Source: Rhizophagus clarus
Taxonomy: Eukaryota; Glomeromycota; Glomeromycetes; Glomerales; Glomeraceae
Direction: 5' to 3'
DNA length: 64,000 bases
NCBI GenBank assembly: GCA_015698045.1
Contig: BLAL01000165.1
Span: 720,001 to 784,000 of the forward strand
The position numbers were made by a program, and so were the translations under genes. The first letter of the stretch is position 1, and each line of letters opens with the position of its first letter. Of the stretch, positions 39,886 to 50,453 are shown in pieces. Below the pieces are notes generated by a model. The model was not told where the DNA came from. It searched no databases and saw only the letters and a list, made by a program, of their open reading frames with translations.

Positions 39886-40137
39886 TTATCTAAAAAAAGA
39901 AAGAACTACATGATTTTGTCCGTTATGCTCGTTAAACTTTATTAACACATGTTCTTGTCCATTTAAGATGTTGTTCATATATATATACTTGCAACACCAA
40001 TAATATTTTTCATTATGATTTTTGTCTTTTACTAACAAATATCCACGCGCAATTATCTTTGGTTTGCCACGTATAGATTTGATTAATCTGCATACTTTAT
40101 GATTCATTTTTATAGTATTAATATGAAAGCAAAGCAT
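39886..40137 (-). pseudogene. Decayed FLYWCH-type zinc-finger fragment
   Basis: An 83-codon open frame reads SIRGKPKIIARGYLLVKD, then KYYWCC, then NEHNGQNH. The order RGKP, GY, YWxC, HN..H is that of FLYWCH domains. The expected second Cys (CxGR, here ILNGQ) is absent and the final HNH spacing is stretched, so zinc binding is doubtful. FLYWCH domains often accompany MULE-type transposases; none is visible here. It is probably a transposon-derived relic. Its nearest in-frame Met is at the start of the frame. Confidence 0.45.
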
Positions 40138-40423
40138 ATTTCTACTTAATAAATAGCAATGATATAAAATTTTTTATTTCTTTGTGCTTTTGAAAAAAAA
40201 AATAGAGAAAAATTACCAAGGAATAATATTAAAAATCTTCAATTATTTATATAAGTTTAAGCCCTTTAAATTTGATTGGTGCTACAATCTTGCATTACTA
40301 ATACATTTTATAATCAGCTTATTAAATTTCTTTTACTTTTACATTTCGGCACTTGAAATAATTTGAAATTAACGTTAAGGCGCAGTAAAGAACTAGATGA
40401 AGCAAATTGATGAATTTAAATTT

Positions 40424-40500
40424 GTCGGTAAAATGGCATTTCGGTAAAATGGAGTTAGGTAATTTTCCATGTCGGTAAAGCGGAAATCGACAAAATGATG
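40424..40500. repeat. TCGGTAAAATGG repeats
   Basis: The motif TCGGTAAAATGG or a close variant occurs at least three times in about 75 bases, with a related TCGACAAAATGA at the end. It looks like the end of a repeat element. Confidence 0.5.
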
Positions 40501-40539
40501 AATTGGCTGTCTGTAAATCGTACCGTAACCGACCAAAAT

Positions 40540-40930
40540 CATCCCCAATTATTGAAAACATTTGATTATTAATATTGTATAATATTTCAAAATTTCAATG
40601 GCTTTAAATTGATTAAAACTATTCAAGAGATATGTAGATGTTCGGTTAGACTTTTGAATAAATAAATGAATTTGAAGAAACAAATTTTCAATAAATTATT
40701 AAGCTCTAATAAACTAGTATTTTAAATCAAGTAGATAAGTATTGATCTGTTGGATTGAAGATCCTGAAAATTATTTTAAAGAATATTACTATTAATTTTT
40801 TCATCCGGAGAAGAGCCATAATAAATACAAAAAATAACATAACATCATGTTTTGATAAAAGTGAATTATCAGGTCATTCTATTAATGCATTATAAAAATT
40901 ATCTTATTATTACAGTTTATAAAGTATCAT
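40540..40930. pseudogene. Scrambled kinase-TPR exon 5 pieces
   Basis: Bases about 40540-40660 match the middle of exon 5 in minus orientation. Bases about 40664-40800 are an inverted copy of parts of 38140-38425 (plus orientation, LLD...PENYFK region). About 40830-40870 is again minus (CATAACATCATGTTTTG). The block is a rearranged relic. Confidence 0.6.
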
Positions 40931-41994
40931 TTAAATAAATGTTTCTTATTTTTTTTTTTTTACCCTACAATGTCTTAAGGAAATGCTTTTTTTTCTTTGA
41001 AAAAACCTGTGAAAATCTTTTAAGATTTCTTACAAACTTATGTAAGTATTTGAAATAAATGATATTAATTTAACTGGATTCGAGATTGTTGATTCATATA
41101 TAAAGACAAGAGAATATGTAATTATTGACACAATGAATTATTTTAGTGACAGATGTTTCATTCATCTATAGCAACTTTTAATTTAAAAATCTCCAAAATA
41201 AGTTTATTATTTCAACATTCAAAAGTGCCGACCATGTATTTTTTAATGCGATGGTTCAAAATAAATATAAAGTGATTATATAAATCACAGGAGATGTTGA
41301 ATTTTGATGAAACATCAACTTACCTTCTTATATTTTATTGTAAACTCCAAGTTGGGACACCGCAGCAAAAGGTGAGAATTTTCCTTATAAAACAAATGTG
41401 TTACAAACCCAAGAATAAATTAGTGTGACACTTCAGTATAAAATACTATACATCGATAAAACTTTAATCCTGCCAGTTATCTATTTGATTTACAATAATA
41501 CGATAAGAAGTAACACGAACTTTATTAGGATAATGCTTATTAAAAATAATATTTTTTTTTTCTTCATTAAAATCGGGATACATGTTATTATGAAATGCAA
41601 TTTATTATGCATATATACAAAATGTACACCCGTAAATAAAATTATCCATATTTTCATTTCTTTGGCTTAAAAAATTAATATTAGCTTAAAATAAAAATTT
41701 GTTTTTTTTTTTTAACGAGCAATCATGTTGGAACTGATAAATAATAACTGAAATAATGCGACATAATTTTGGCCAAAATTAATTCTAGCAAATTATATTT
41801 TTGGCTAGAATTAAGATTTTTTTTCTTAACTAATGATGTTCTATTTCATGCAGAAAAAAATACACTGAATTACCACTTTTCTTGGAAAAGTTAATCATCA
41901 AGAAAATAAAGCTAAGCTTAGAACATTTGTTTGTAAAACGTGTAAATTAAATATTCGAATTATATGTGATTCGATACCATGTGATTCGAATATA

Positions 41995-42253
41995 CCGTAT
42001 TTTGCGGGCCATATACCCTCATAACTAGTATCCTCCTCCTTTTTCCGGGTAAAAAAGTTCTATTTTCTACTGATTTTATTATTTAAGAAATCTAATTTTG
42101 CCCGGAAACTATACGTAAATGATTTTCTGAATATTGTACAAGTTTTTAAATACACACTTATTATAAATAAAAATCCGAGTTATTGACATGGTAGTACAAG
42201 GTCAACCCCTCGAATTTGTATCATACCCGGGGTACTACGACCCGTAAAACACG
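41995..42253. mobile_element. Possible short inverted-repeat element
   Basis: The left end reads CCGTATTTTGCGGGCC and the right end, reversed, CGTGTTTTACGGGTCG, so the ends are similar with one indel. Each is preceded by TA, and GATTCGAATAT occurs in both flanks. The interior has CCGGG-containing strings and no gene. Confidence 0.4.
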
Positions 42254-42639
42254 TACTATGTAGATTCGAATATGCTACGTTGACAGTGATTAACCAATTT
42301 AATGTGTTAAATTTTTTAACCATTTAACGTAAATATATTCTTTTATTTAAAAATCAGAAATAAGTTAAAAATTAAAAAACCATAAGTTTGAAAATCATGG
42401 CTAGAAGATTGAAAGAATATCAGGTGACATTCGAATCATATATTAAAATTTTAGATATTCGAATCTCATTATGACTTTTAAACGGAAGCTCGTTAAATTA
42501 TTAACAACTCAAATAGGAAAATATAAAATCACATCCTTGTTTAAAATTTATTATCTAGTTAAATTATATGACTTTTATTAATTTAAGGAAATGACATTAA
42601 TTAACAAAAAAAAGAATTCTTCTATAAATTACTGCGCCA

Positions 42640-42905
42640 TGCGACTTGAGCGCAGTTTGTATTGTCCTCGACTCGGGACCGACCGTCTTCGACTGACTTG
42701 GACGACTTCGGCTAGAATTATGCGTTAATTCCTGCTGGAATTACCTAAAAAGGAATTTAGGTTACATATGATTCATATTTTGTGGAACTTCTATCGCAAA
42801 AAAGGAAATGATCATCGACTCGGACGGTGCGAGTCAGTCCGCTCATGAGTCGGTTTAGCCGGTCTACAGCAGGAACCGAGTCGCTTCCATCTCTAATCAG
42901 ATCTG
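42640..42905. repeat. GC-richer island with GACTCGG-type repeats
   Basis: The motif GACTCGG and its variants and reverse complements (GAGTCGG, CGAGTC) recur about eight times in 260 bases of clearly GC-richer DNA directly upstream of the copy C promoter block. No open frame. It is probably part of a repeat element inserted upstream of the gene. Confidence 0.45.
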
Positions 42906-42917
42906 CACTTGTATGCT

Positions 42918-42952
42918 TGCAATACGTTACGGAAAAAATCGTGTAACAAAAA
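42918..42952 (+). promoter_or_regulatory. Conserved upstream block of copy C
   Basis: TTGCAATACGTTACGGAAAA followed by AATCGTGTAACAAAAA, about 81-115 bases before the ATG at 43033. It is almost the same as the blocks before copies A and B. A TATAAAA string follows near 42970, about 60 bases before the ATG, and may be a TATA box. Confidence 0.5.
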
Positions 42953-43032
42953 CCATTTGATCAAACTCTATAAAAGGATGAGCACTTTTTAAATGGCAGA
43001 TTAGTAAATAAACTGAAAAGGCCTAATAAAAA

Positions 43033-46000
43033 ATGGCAAAAAATTATAAGATAAAAGATTTAAATTATTACATTAGTTGGTTAAATTATTCAATATCTGA
43101 GGAACATATCAGATACTATGAATATTCGGACTTTATAAATATTCAACAAATAGGGAAAGGTTCATATGGAAATGTTGTTCGTGTTAATTGGAAAAATCCT
43201 AGTCGTCTCTTCGCTTTAAAATCTTTTAATAATAATGAAGAAACTCTTAAGGAAGTTGTAAAAGAGGTGCGGCTTTTATAATAAATTTGTAAATAAAACA
43301 TTTAAAAAGATTTTAATATAAGTATTTCCTACAGTTAAAATTGCATCGAAGCGTTGATGAACATGAAAATATTATAAGATTATATGGAATTACGAAAATG
43401 GAAGGTGGGTACTAAAAAAATTATTCGTAATAATAAATACAATTATTATTTTTCTTGTTAATGCAAAATTCTTTTTCATTCAGATGCAATTAATCAGACA
43501 AATAAGTACTCTTTAGTCTTAGAGTATGCCAATAATGGTACACTAGATACTTATTTAAATGAACATTTCGATAAACTTGATTGGAGCGACAAATATCGTT
43601 TAGCATTGCAATTAGCAAGTGCTGTAGAATTTTTACATGAGAAAAATATTATTCATCGTGATCTGGTAATTTTTGATTTTGTAAATCCTAATATTTTAAA
43701 GTTAATATATTATAACTTTTTTGTTTTTAATTTAAAGCACGCAAGTAATATACTTGTACATCAGGATAATATTAAATTAGCAGACTTTGGATTATCAAAA
43801 AAAATCGCTGAAGCATCAAGTAATGCATCAAAAATACTTGGCGTGATACCCTATGTAGACCCAGTAAGTTTTAACAATCAAGGTCGAAATTATAAATTAA
43901 ATAAAAAGTCTGATGTATACAGTATTGGAGTCTTAATGTGGCAAATTTCAAGTGGATATATGCCATTTAAAGGTCTTGATTATAACGCACCTTTAATCTT
44001 ACTTATCGTAAATGGTAAAAGAGAAGAAATGATCGACGGAACCCCCGCTGAATATAATAAATTATATACAGGTAATATTATATATACTACATAATTATTA
44101 TACTACTGTATAATGATTATAATAGAATTTATACTACAATCATTTTAAAATATCATGTTCTGATTATTTATTCATTTATTTAATTCCTAGAATGTTGGAA
44201 ATATAAATCAAATGAACGTCCAAATATGCCGGAAGTCGTTTCATTTCTTCAAAAAATTATTTCTCCTGAACATAATGATACAATTGATTTTAATTTTAAC
44301 AAAAAGAAAGAACCAGAAAAATACAAGTCAGTTTCAAGTTTAAGCAAGAGAACTATAGATATAAACAATGATTTAATAAATGTCAAATCATTAAATATTA
44401 ATGATTTTGAAGATAGCTTGTCGAATGCATCAAATAATGTAGGATCATCAATAGACGACAAATATTATCATACAAATCATTCACTTCTTAAACTAGAAAA
44501 AAAGGAATTTATAAATAACGTTTACGAAAAGGAAACCTTAGAGAAATATAGGTCAACTTCGAAGTTGAGGAAATTAAGTAAAGATATAAATAATTATTTA
44601 ACAAATGATGGATCATTAAATATTAATGAATTACTGGAATCAGAAAATAGTTCATCAAGTGTATCAAATAAAGAAGGGCCATCAATAGATGAGACCGATT
44701 ATGATAGGGATGACTCAGAGAGATATGAGCCAACTTCGAAGTTAAGTAAAAGAACCATAGATATAAATAATGCTTTAATAAATGATATTGAATTATTGAA
44801 TATTGATGATTATGAATATAAAAGTAAGATAATAATGGATTCTGAATATAGTCCATTTGGTATATCAAATCAAGCAACAGTACCATCAACAGGGGATACA
44901 TATATTTATAGAAATCAATTACTTCTCAAGCTAGAAAATGAGGGATTTATAACACCAGACGAAAAAGTAAAAGAGCTTTTAAAGGAATTGACTGAACCAA
45001 AATTTTTATATGCTCTAAAACTACTTTTTGAAAATTTACAGAATAAATTTTCATCTCAAATCTTAATAAGTTCATTAAAATCATTAGCCAATCCTACTCT
45101 ATTTGATTATTATTCAGAAGAAAATGTAGCAAGATTGGAATTACATTTACGAAACTGGATAGCAGTTTTGGAGCGTATACAATTTTCAAATTCACCAATA
45201 GTTCTTAGTAAAGATCTCTTGAATAAAGTTTGTAATTCTTTATCAAAATTTGCAGAAATTTATTATAAAACAATACAAGTTATTGATAGATCAAATTTCA
45301 ATCAACAAAAAGACAAAAGGTATAATTATAATATTGATTTTTTATTAATTTATTTACGGGATATGCTGTATAGTTTATATGATGATGTAACTTTATTTCA
45401 GAAACTTTTAAAAAGAAATAAAGATTTTTTAAAAAACATTTTAAATATTACATCATCATCCAAAATCACTATTTCGGATGAAAATTATTCAATAGAATCA
45501 ATAATTATACAATTACGCCAAGGTTTAAATTTTAAATATTCAGTAGCATCTTATTATGTAGATTGGAGAATTATGTTAATAATTCAACATAACCTTTTTG
45601 TCTGGTCTGAAAGTTCTGAAATTATTAGTAAAAAATTTGCAGAAATGGTATTAATGGAATATATTTGGAGATTTTTAGAAAGAGAATGGAATAGTCTTGT
45701 TGATGAATGTATTTTAGATTCTCAGGCGAGGTTTGAAGAAGTATCAAATAAAGTTATTAAAACTTTAAGAAATACTGGAAGTTTCTTAAGTAATCTTGGT
45801 GAAAATGAACACCTTGCATTGCCACATATCTTATGGTTCGGAATATTAGATCTTGCACAAAACCTTATTCAAAAGTCTAATCGAACATCTACATATGGTC
45901 TTTGTTATTATTTAGCAATGGAATCTCTTAATAAAGCTCCGAACAGTTTTATCCAATTTAAAGCTATTGAAATATTATTACATTTACACAATATTGATAA

Positions 46001-48698
46001 TCAAATGTTTTCAATGATTGAGGGTGATTTCGATCAATATATTGAGAGATTGAATAAAAATAATTTAACTGATTTATCAGAAAAATTTCAAAATTTATTA
46101 ATATTTATTAAACAAAAATATTTCAATGATTCACAAATTTTAAACGACAGTATTAGAAAAGGAAAAGGAAAAGTATGTTTGAATCAAAATATCATGTGTT
46201 TAAAAGAAAAACAAATATTAAATTCATATAATATTATAGATGTTATAGCAGATGAAATAACATGTCCAATTAGTAGTGAACCAACAAATCAATTGTGTAT
46301 CTTAAAGTGTCAACATATATTATCACTATATAATTTAAAAAAATTGAAACAAAAGAAATGCCCTGTATGTCGAGAAAAACTTGACAATAATGATATTAGA
46401 TGTTTATCACAGAATACTATTTATAAAAATTTATATTCACAATTTTTTAAAGCTGGACGTATTTTACCAACTATTGAATTAGAAGAAGATTCAAAAGAAT
46501 TAACAAGTAACCAATATGATAGTGACTCAAGTAATTCAGAAATTGATCTTATATTAACAAAAAAGAATATGAAAGCAATTAAATTAAATTCAAATATATT
46601 TTCATCAATATTTCCAAGAATTTCAAGAAAACAACATCCAATATATCAAAGTATTATAAAAGAATTAAATGGTAAATATTACAAAAAAGCCGAATCTTTG
46701 TGTAAAAAATTTTTAGAGCTTTTTCCTAAAAGTTATTCTGTAAGATGTATTTTAGCTTATATTTATAGATGTTTTAAAAATTATGAACAAGCTCATTTAT
46801 ATTTAAAAGAAGCAATTGAATTAAAACCAAAAAAATCAATTGCTTATTTTATTCGTGGAGAAATATTTTTTTGGCAAAACGAATACGTTAAAGCAATAAA
46901 ATGTTTAAATGTATCATTATTGCGCAAGGCCAAACCAATTAATTTGCATATAATACTTGGAAATACTTTTTTAAAGAAGTTCCATTATGCTGATGCTTTA
47001 AAGAATTATAATATTGTATTAAGCAATGATCCGAATAATTACTTATGCCTTAAGAACTGTGCATACATTTTTGAAAAGCGAGAAGATTATATAAATTGTT
47101 TAAAAATATTAAACAAATTGTTAAATATTAGTAATAAAGATTCATTAATTTTATGTTATTATGGAGAAATTCTTGAAAATTTAGGAAAGTATGATGAAGC
47201 ATTAATATATTTTACAAAAGCAAATATTATAGATCCAGAAAATGTTTATAATTTAAATAAAAGAGCTGTTGCATATTTTGTTCTTCAATGTTATGATGAG
47301 GCTTTATTAGATCTTGAAAAAGTTATACAATTGGATTCATCAAATTGTTTAGCATATTATAATAAGGGCTTAATATACTATACAATTGGGAACATTGAAA
47401 AAGCTATGGTTACTTTCGAAAAATGTGCAAAATTGGATCCTAATGATAATTTATCAAAAGTTCAGATATACTATATGAAATATTTACAAAATAAAAAAAT
47501 TTGCAAAAATATGGAAAATTTAGCCAGTGTCATAACAAAAATTGATAAAACTCTTCATCATGCTAATAATGATAAATCAGTACTTTTAATTCTATGTAAA
47601 ATGTATATAGATCTGTTGAATATGAAGGTAGAAAACCCTGAAAATTATTTCAAAAAAATATTACAATTATTATTATTACTACCGGAACATGATGATGTTT
47701 CAATTTTTTATTCATTACGGCTTTTTTCCGGGCAATATTTAAACTTTTGGTCAGATTTTTTTACAAACTCTTGTAAATATATTGAAGTGGATGATGATAA
47801 TAATTTAACTGAACTTGGGATTGTTGATCCCTTTAGCAGATTCATATATAAAGGTAAGAGAATATTCAAATTTATTGTTATTTATTAAATAATTATTAAC
47901 ATAATAAACTGTTTAGTGATGATAGTATATTTTATTTCAAACATTACAAATTTGAATAATGAGTATCATCAGTTCCAAGTAAATGATACAAATAGGTAAG
48001 GTTTAATTAGTATTGATTAAATAATCATATAAATTAATTTTAATTTTTTTTTAAAAAAATGTAAGTTTATCAGGCCGGATTTTATCTTTTGAGAGTAAAG
48101 CATTTAGTATTAGTTTACCTAAATTTTATACATTATTGTGTTGCATTATTTGGAAAATAAATATTAAAAAGATACTATCTAAAGATTGCTCTATAAAATT
48201 TGTAATAAAGCAAAAAATAGTAAGTTTAATAACTATAAGAAACTTTTCTTAAATAAACGTTTTAATTAATGTATTTAATTATAGGATTCCAAATCCACTC
48301 GGGAAGAACATATTTTAAAATATGATGATTTGTCAAAACTTGAAGGATTAGGTTGGATTGAATATTCTTATAAATTAACTAGAGAAAAGTCATTATTGAA
48401 ACAACCCGTAATTGAAGTAAATGGTCTTAATATGGTATACTATTACTTCATTTAATATTGTTATTTAATAAATTTGATCTAACAATATATTATTGTATAT
48501 TATTAGCAAATAGATTATATTCGATTCATATCTGATAAGTATAGAGAAGAAAAACAAATTTATTTTCCTAAAATGGGACATTTGTTACCAATTCACAAAA
48601 TTTGCCCAAATGTCCCAGAAGCTTTTAAGGACAAATATTTTTCGAAGAAAGAGATGGAAAATTTTCTTGAAGTAAAAGATATAATTGATAACTTATAG
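43033..48698 (+). CDS. TKL kinase-RING/U-box-like-TPR protein, copy C
   Basis: Nine exons: 43033-43266, 43335-43404, 43484-43665, 43738-44071, 44191-47853, 47917-47995, 48066-48219, 48285-48434 and 48507-48698. They encode 1685 residues. The kinase (1 to about 290) has [34 protein letters not shown] and [11 protein letters not shown]; all catalytic residues are present. The linker to about residue 510 has three copies of an [12 protein letters not shown] module. A helical region follows (about 520-900). A degenerate RING/U-box-like motif is near 963-1000 (CPIS, LKCQH, CPVC), then TPRs (about 1085-1360). The C-terminal part (about 1495-1685) is spread over four short exons and alternates short strand-like segments; I recognise no family. 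No signal peptide or membrane segment is visible, so it is probably cytosolic. The inferred role is phospho-signalling coupled to protein binding or turnover. Confidence 0.9.
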
Positions 48699-49435
48699 TC
48701 ACTTATATAATTTTTATACATTAATTACTGTTTACTATTTGTATTTATTTGTTTTATTTTTTAAATATTTTATGGCTGTGGCTGTGCAGATACGTGAGAA
48801 AGTGACTTCTTTTTCGTTCAAAAATTTCGGGAACTTATTCAGTTGTCATTTTGTTTTTTTGATCGTTCCAATTTTGATAACACTTTTAGTTCTTTTTTTA
48901 TGATTTGTATATTTTATTATTTTTGATTATTAAATAAATTATTTACTTGTAGATATTATTTTTTTGAGTTTCGTCATCATATTTGTAAGCACGATTAAAA
49001 AAGTAGACTCTTCAAAAAAAGAGAGAATTTTTTTTAAGTCATAAATTTTCTAAAGTTATTTGTTGTATAAAATGCAAGATGAATTCGTCAATTCATTACC
49101 GTGTAAATATTTATGTGCATACATTAAATTCGCTGAAAATAATAAAGTTAAATTTTAGTTTAAATAGGAGAACAATCATGTCCTTTTTTGAAAAAAATTT
49201 ATTGCTGGTTAAATTGCATATCCTTTATTTTTTAAAAAGTGATAATTTTATCATGAAGGTTAATAATATTTAATTCTTTCAGGAAAACTAAATTCATATG
49301 CGATTTTGGAAATCATTCTATAATGCTTACGTTGAGAAAGTTATATAATTAAAATTAATTTTATACATTTGTTCTAAAAGAATACACATATATATTTTTT
49401 TAATTCTTAGAAAAAACTGCGTATAATAAGGAGGC
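48699..49435. other. Intergenic, no supported gene
   Basis: The AT-rich 3' flank of copy C. Two open frames (to 48903 and 49079-49273) are hydrophobic or lysine-rich and show no motif. Confidence 0.55.
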
Positions 49436-49439
49436 TAAA

Positions 49440-49868
49440 AAAATGGCAGAAAATTTTAAAATTTAAATTTTTATGTTTATTGGATCATGTTAAATACTAT
49501 GACTGAATATTCAGACTAGGCTCATATTGCTTACGTTAATTAGAAAACTCTATTCGTCTTTTCTCTTGAAATTCAAGAAAGACACGATTTTTAATATTTT
49601 ATTTACTTGAAAATTTCAAATAAATAAATAAATAATAAAGATTTAATACTAGTGTTTTCCCTTAAAGTTAATAACCATGAAAAAGATTATAAGATCCTAT
49701 GGACAAAAATGGAAGGTGGGTATCAGAAATATTGTTTATAATGAATGTACAGTGGATGACTTTTATTCTCGCTAATACATAAATATTTTTTCAATTTATC
49801 AAAAACAAGTACACACTAGTACTTATTTAAATGAACATTTCAATAAACTTGATTGGGGTGACAAATAT
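49440..49868 (+). pseudogene. Truncated kinase relic
   Basis: The start ATGGCAGAAAATTTTAA, the GSY-like loop region, the MEGG exon 2 end and the exon 3 [13 protein letters not shown] part of the kinase family are recognisable, with stops and deletions. The match breaks off at about 49868 inside exon 3, where a palindromic sequence (GACCTG...CAGGTC) begins. Confidence 0.7.
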
Positions 49869-49989
49869 CCGACAGATATTGGACCTGCTGTGGACAGGTC
49901 TTGCCACAACCTGTCACAATATTATAATATAAACGTTGAAAGTAAGTATGTTAATCGTTTTTTATTAAATTAAATGTTTTTAATTTATC

Positions 49990-50140
49990 AAATTTCTTTA
50001 TCAATAAAAGAGCCTGATAAAATAGGAATTACAGTACATAGTACTTTACGTGTAGTCAATCTTCTATAAAATTCTAGAAAAAGAGACGAACATGTAAAGA
50101 TTCTAAAAGACAATGATTTTATAAAAAATAAAGTACTAAA
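49990..50140. repeat. Inverted copy of the 26.85-27.01 kb segment
   Basis: TTTCTTTATCAATAAAAGAG, GCCTGATAAA, AATTCTAG, GAACATGTAAAGA and ACAATGATTTTA occur in the same order as in the reverse complement of about 26855-27010, about 23 kb away. The two segments face each other across the kinase region. Confidence 0.65.
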
Positions 50141-50453
50141 TATCAAATGAGATAATAATAATCCGGATAAAGTTATATAAAATATTTATTAGTCATACAT
50201 TGTTGAAATATTTAGAAACAAAAGGGTTGATCGGTAGCTTCTAAAAGTTTATTCTAAACAAGAAAGAAAGTTTTATTATAAATAGAAATATGTAAACCCA
50301 TTTAATAGGTCAAAAAATTCTCTTACTCATTTTGGCATTGATCTACCGTTTATATAATCTGTTAACAAGTTAATTGTTAAGCCATTTTTTTTTTTGCATT
50401 CAACAAATCTTTTCAAAGATGAAATTTTTAATCTACTTAAAAAAATCATCAAG

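Larger units (their letters stand above)
35584..43032. other. Interval between copies B and C
   Basis: No intact gene. Besides the relics, inverted-repeat elements and promoter blocks listed separately, about 40930-41990 holds only AT-rich sequence with TTTTGGC(C/T)-type short repeats near 41770-41815. Confidence 0.6.

Noticed and set aside
40322..40561. 79-codon minus-strand frame
   Set aside because: Covers the TCGGTAAAATGG repeats; no motif.
48685..48903. Hydrophobic frame after copy C
   Set aside because: Begins within the last codons of copy C in another frame; AT-driven hydrophobicity only.
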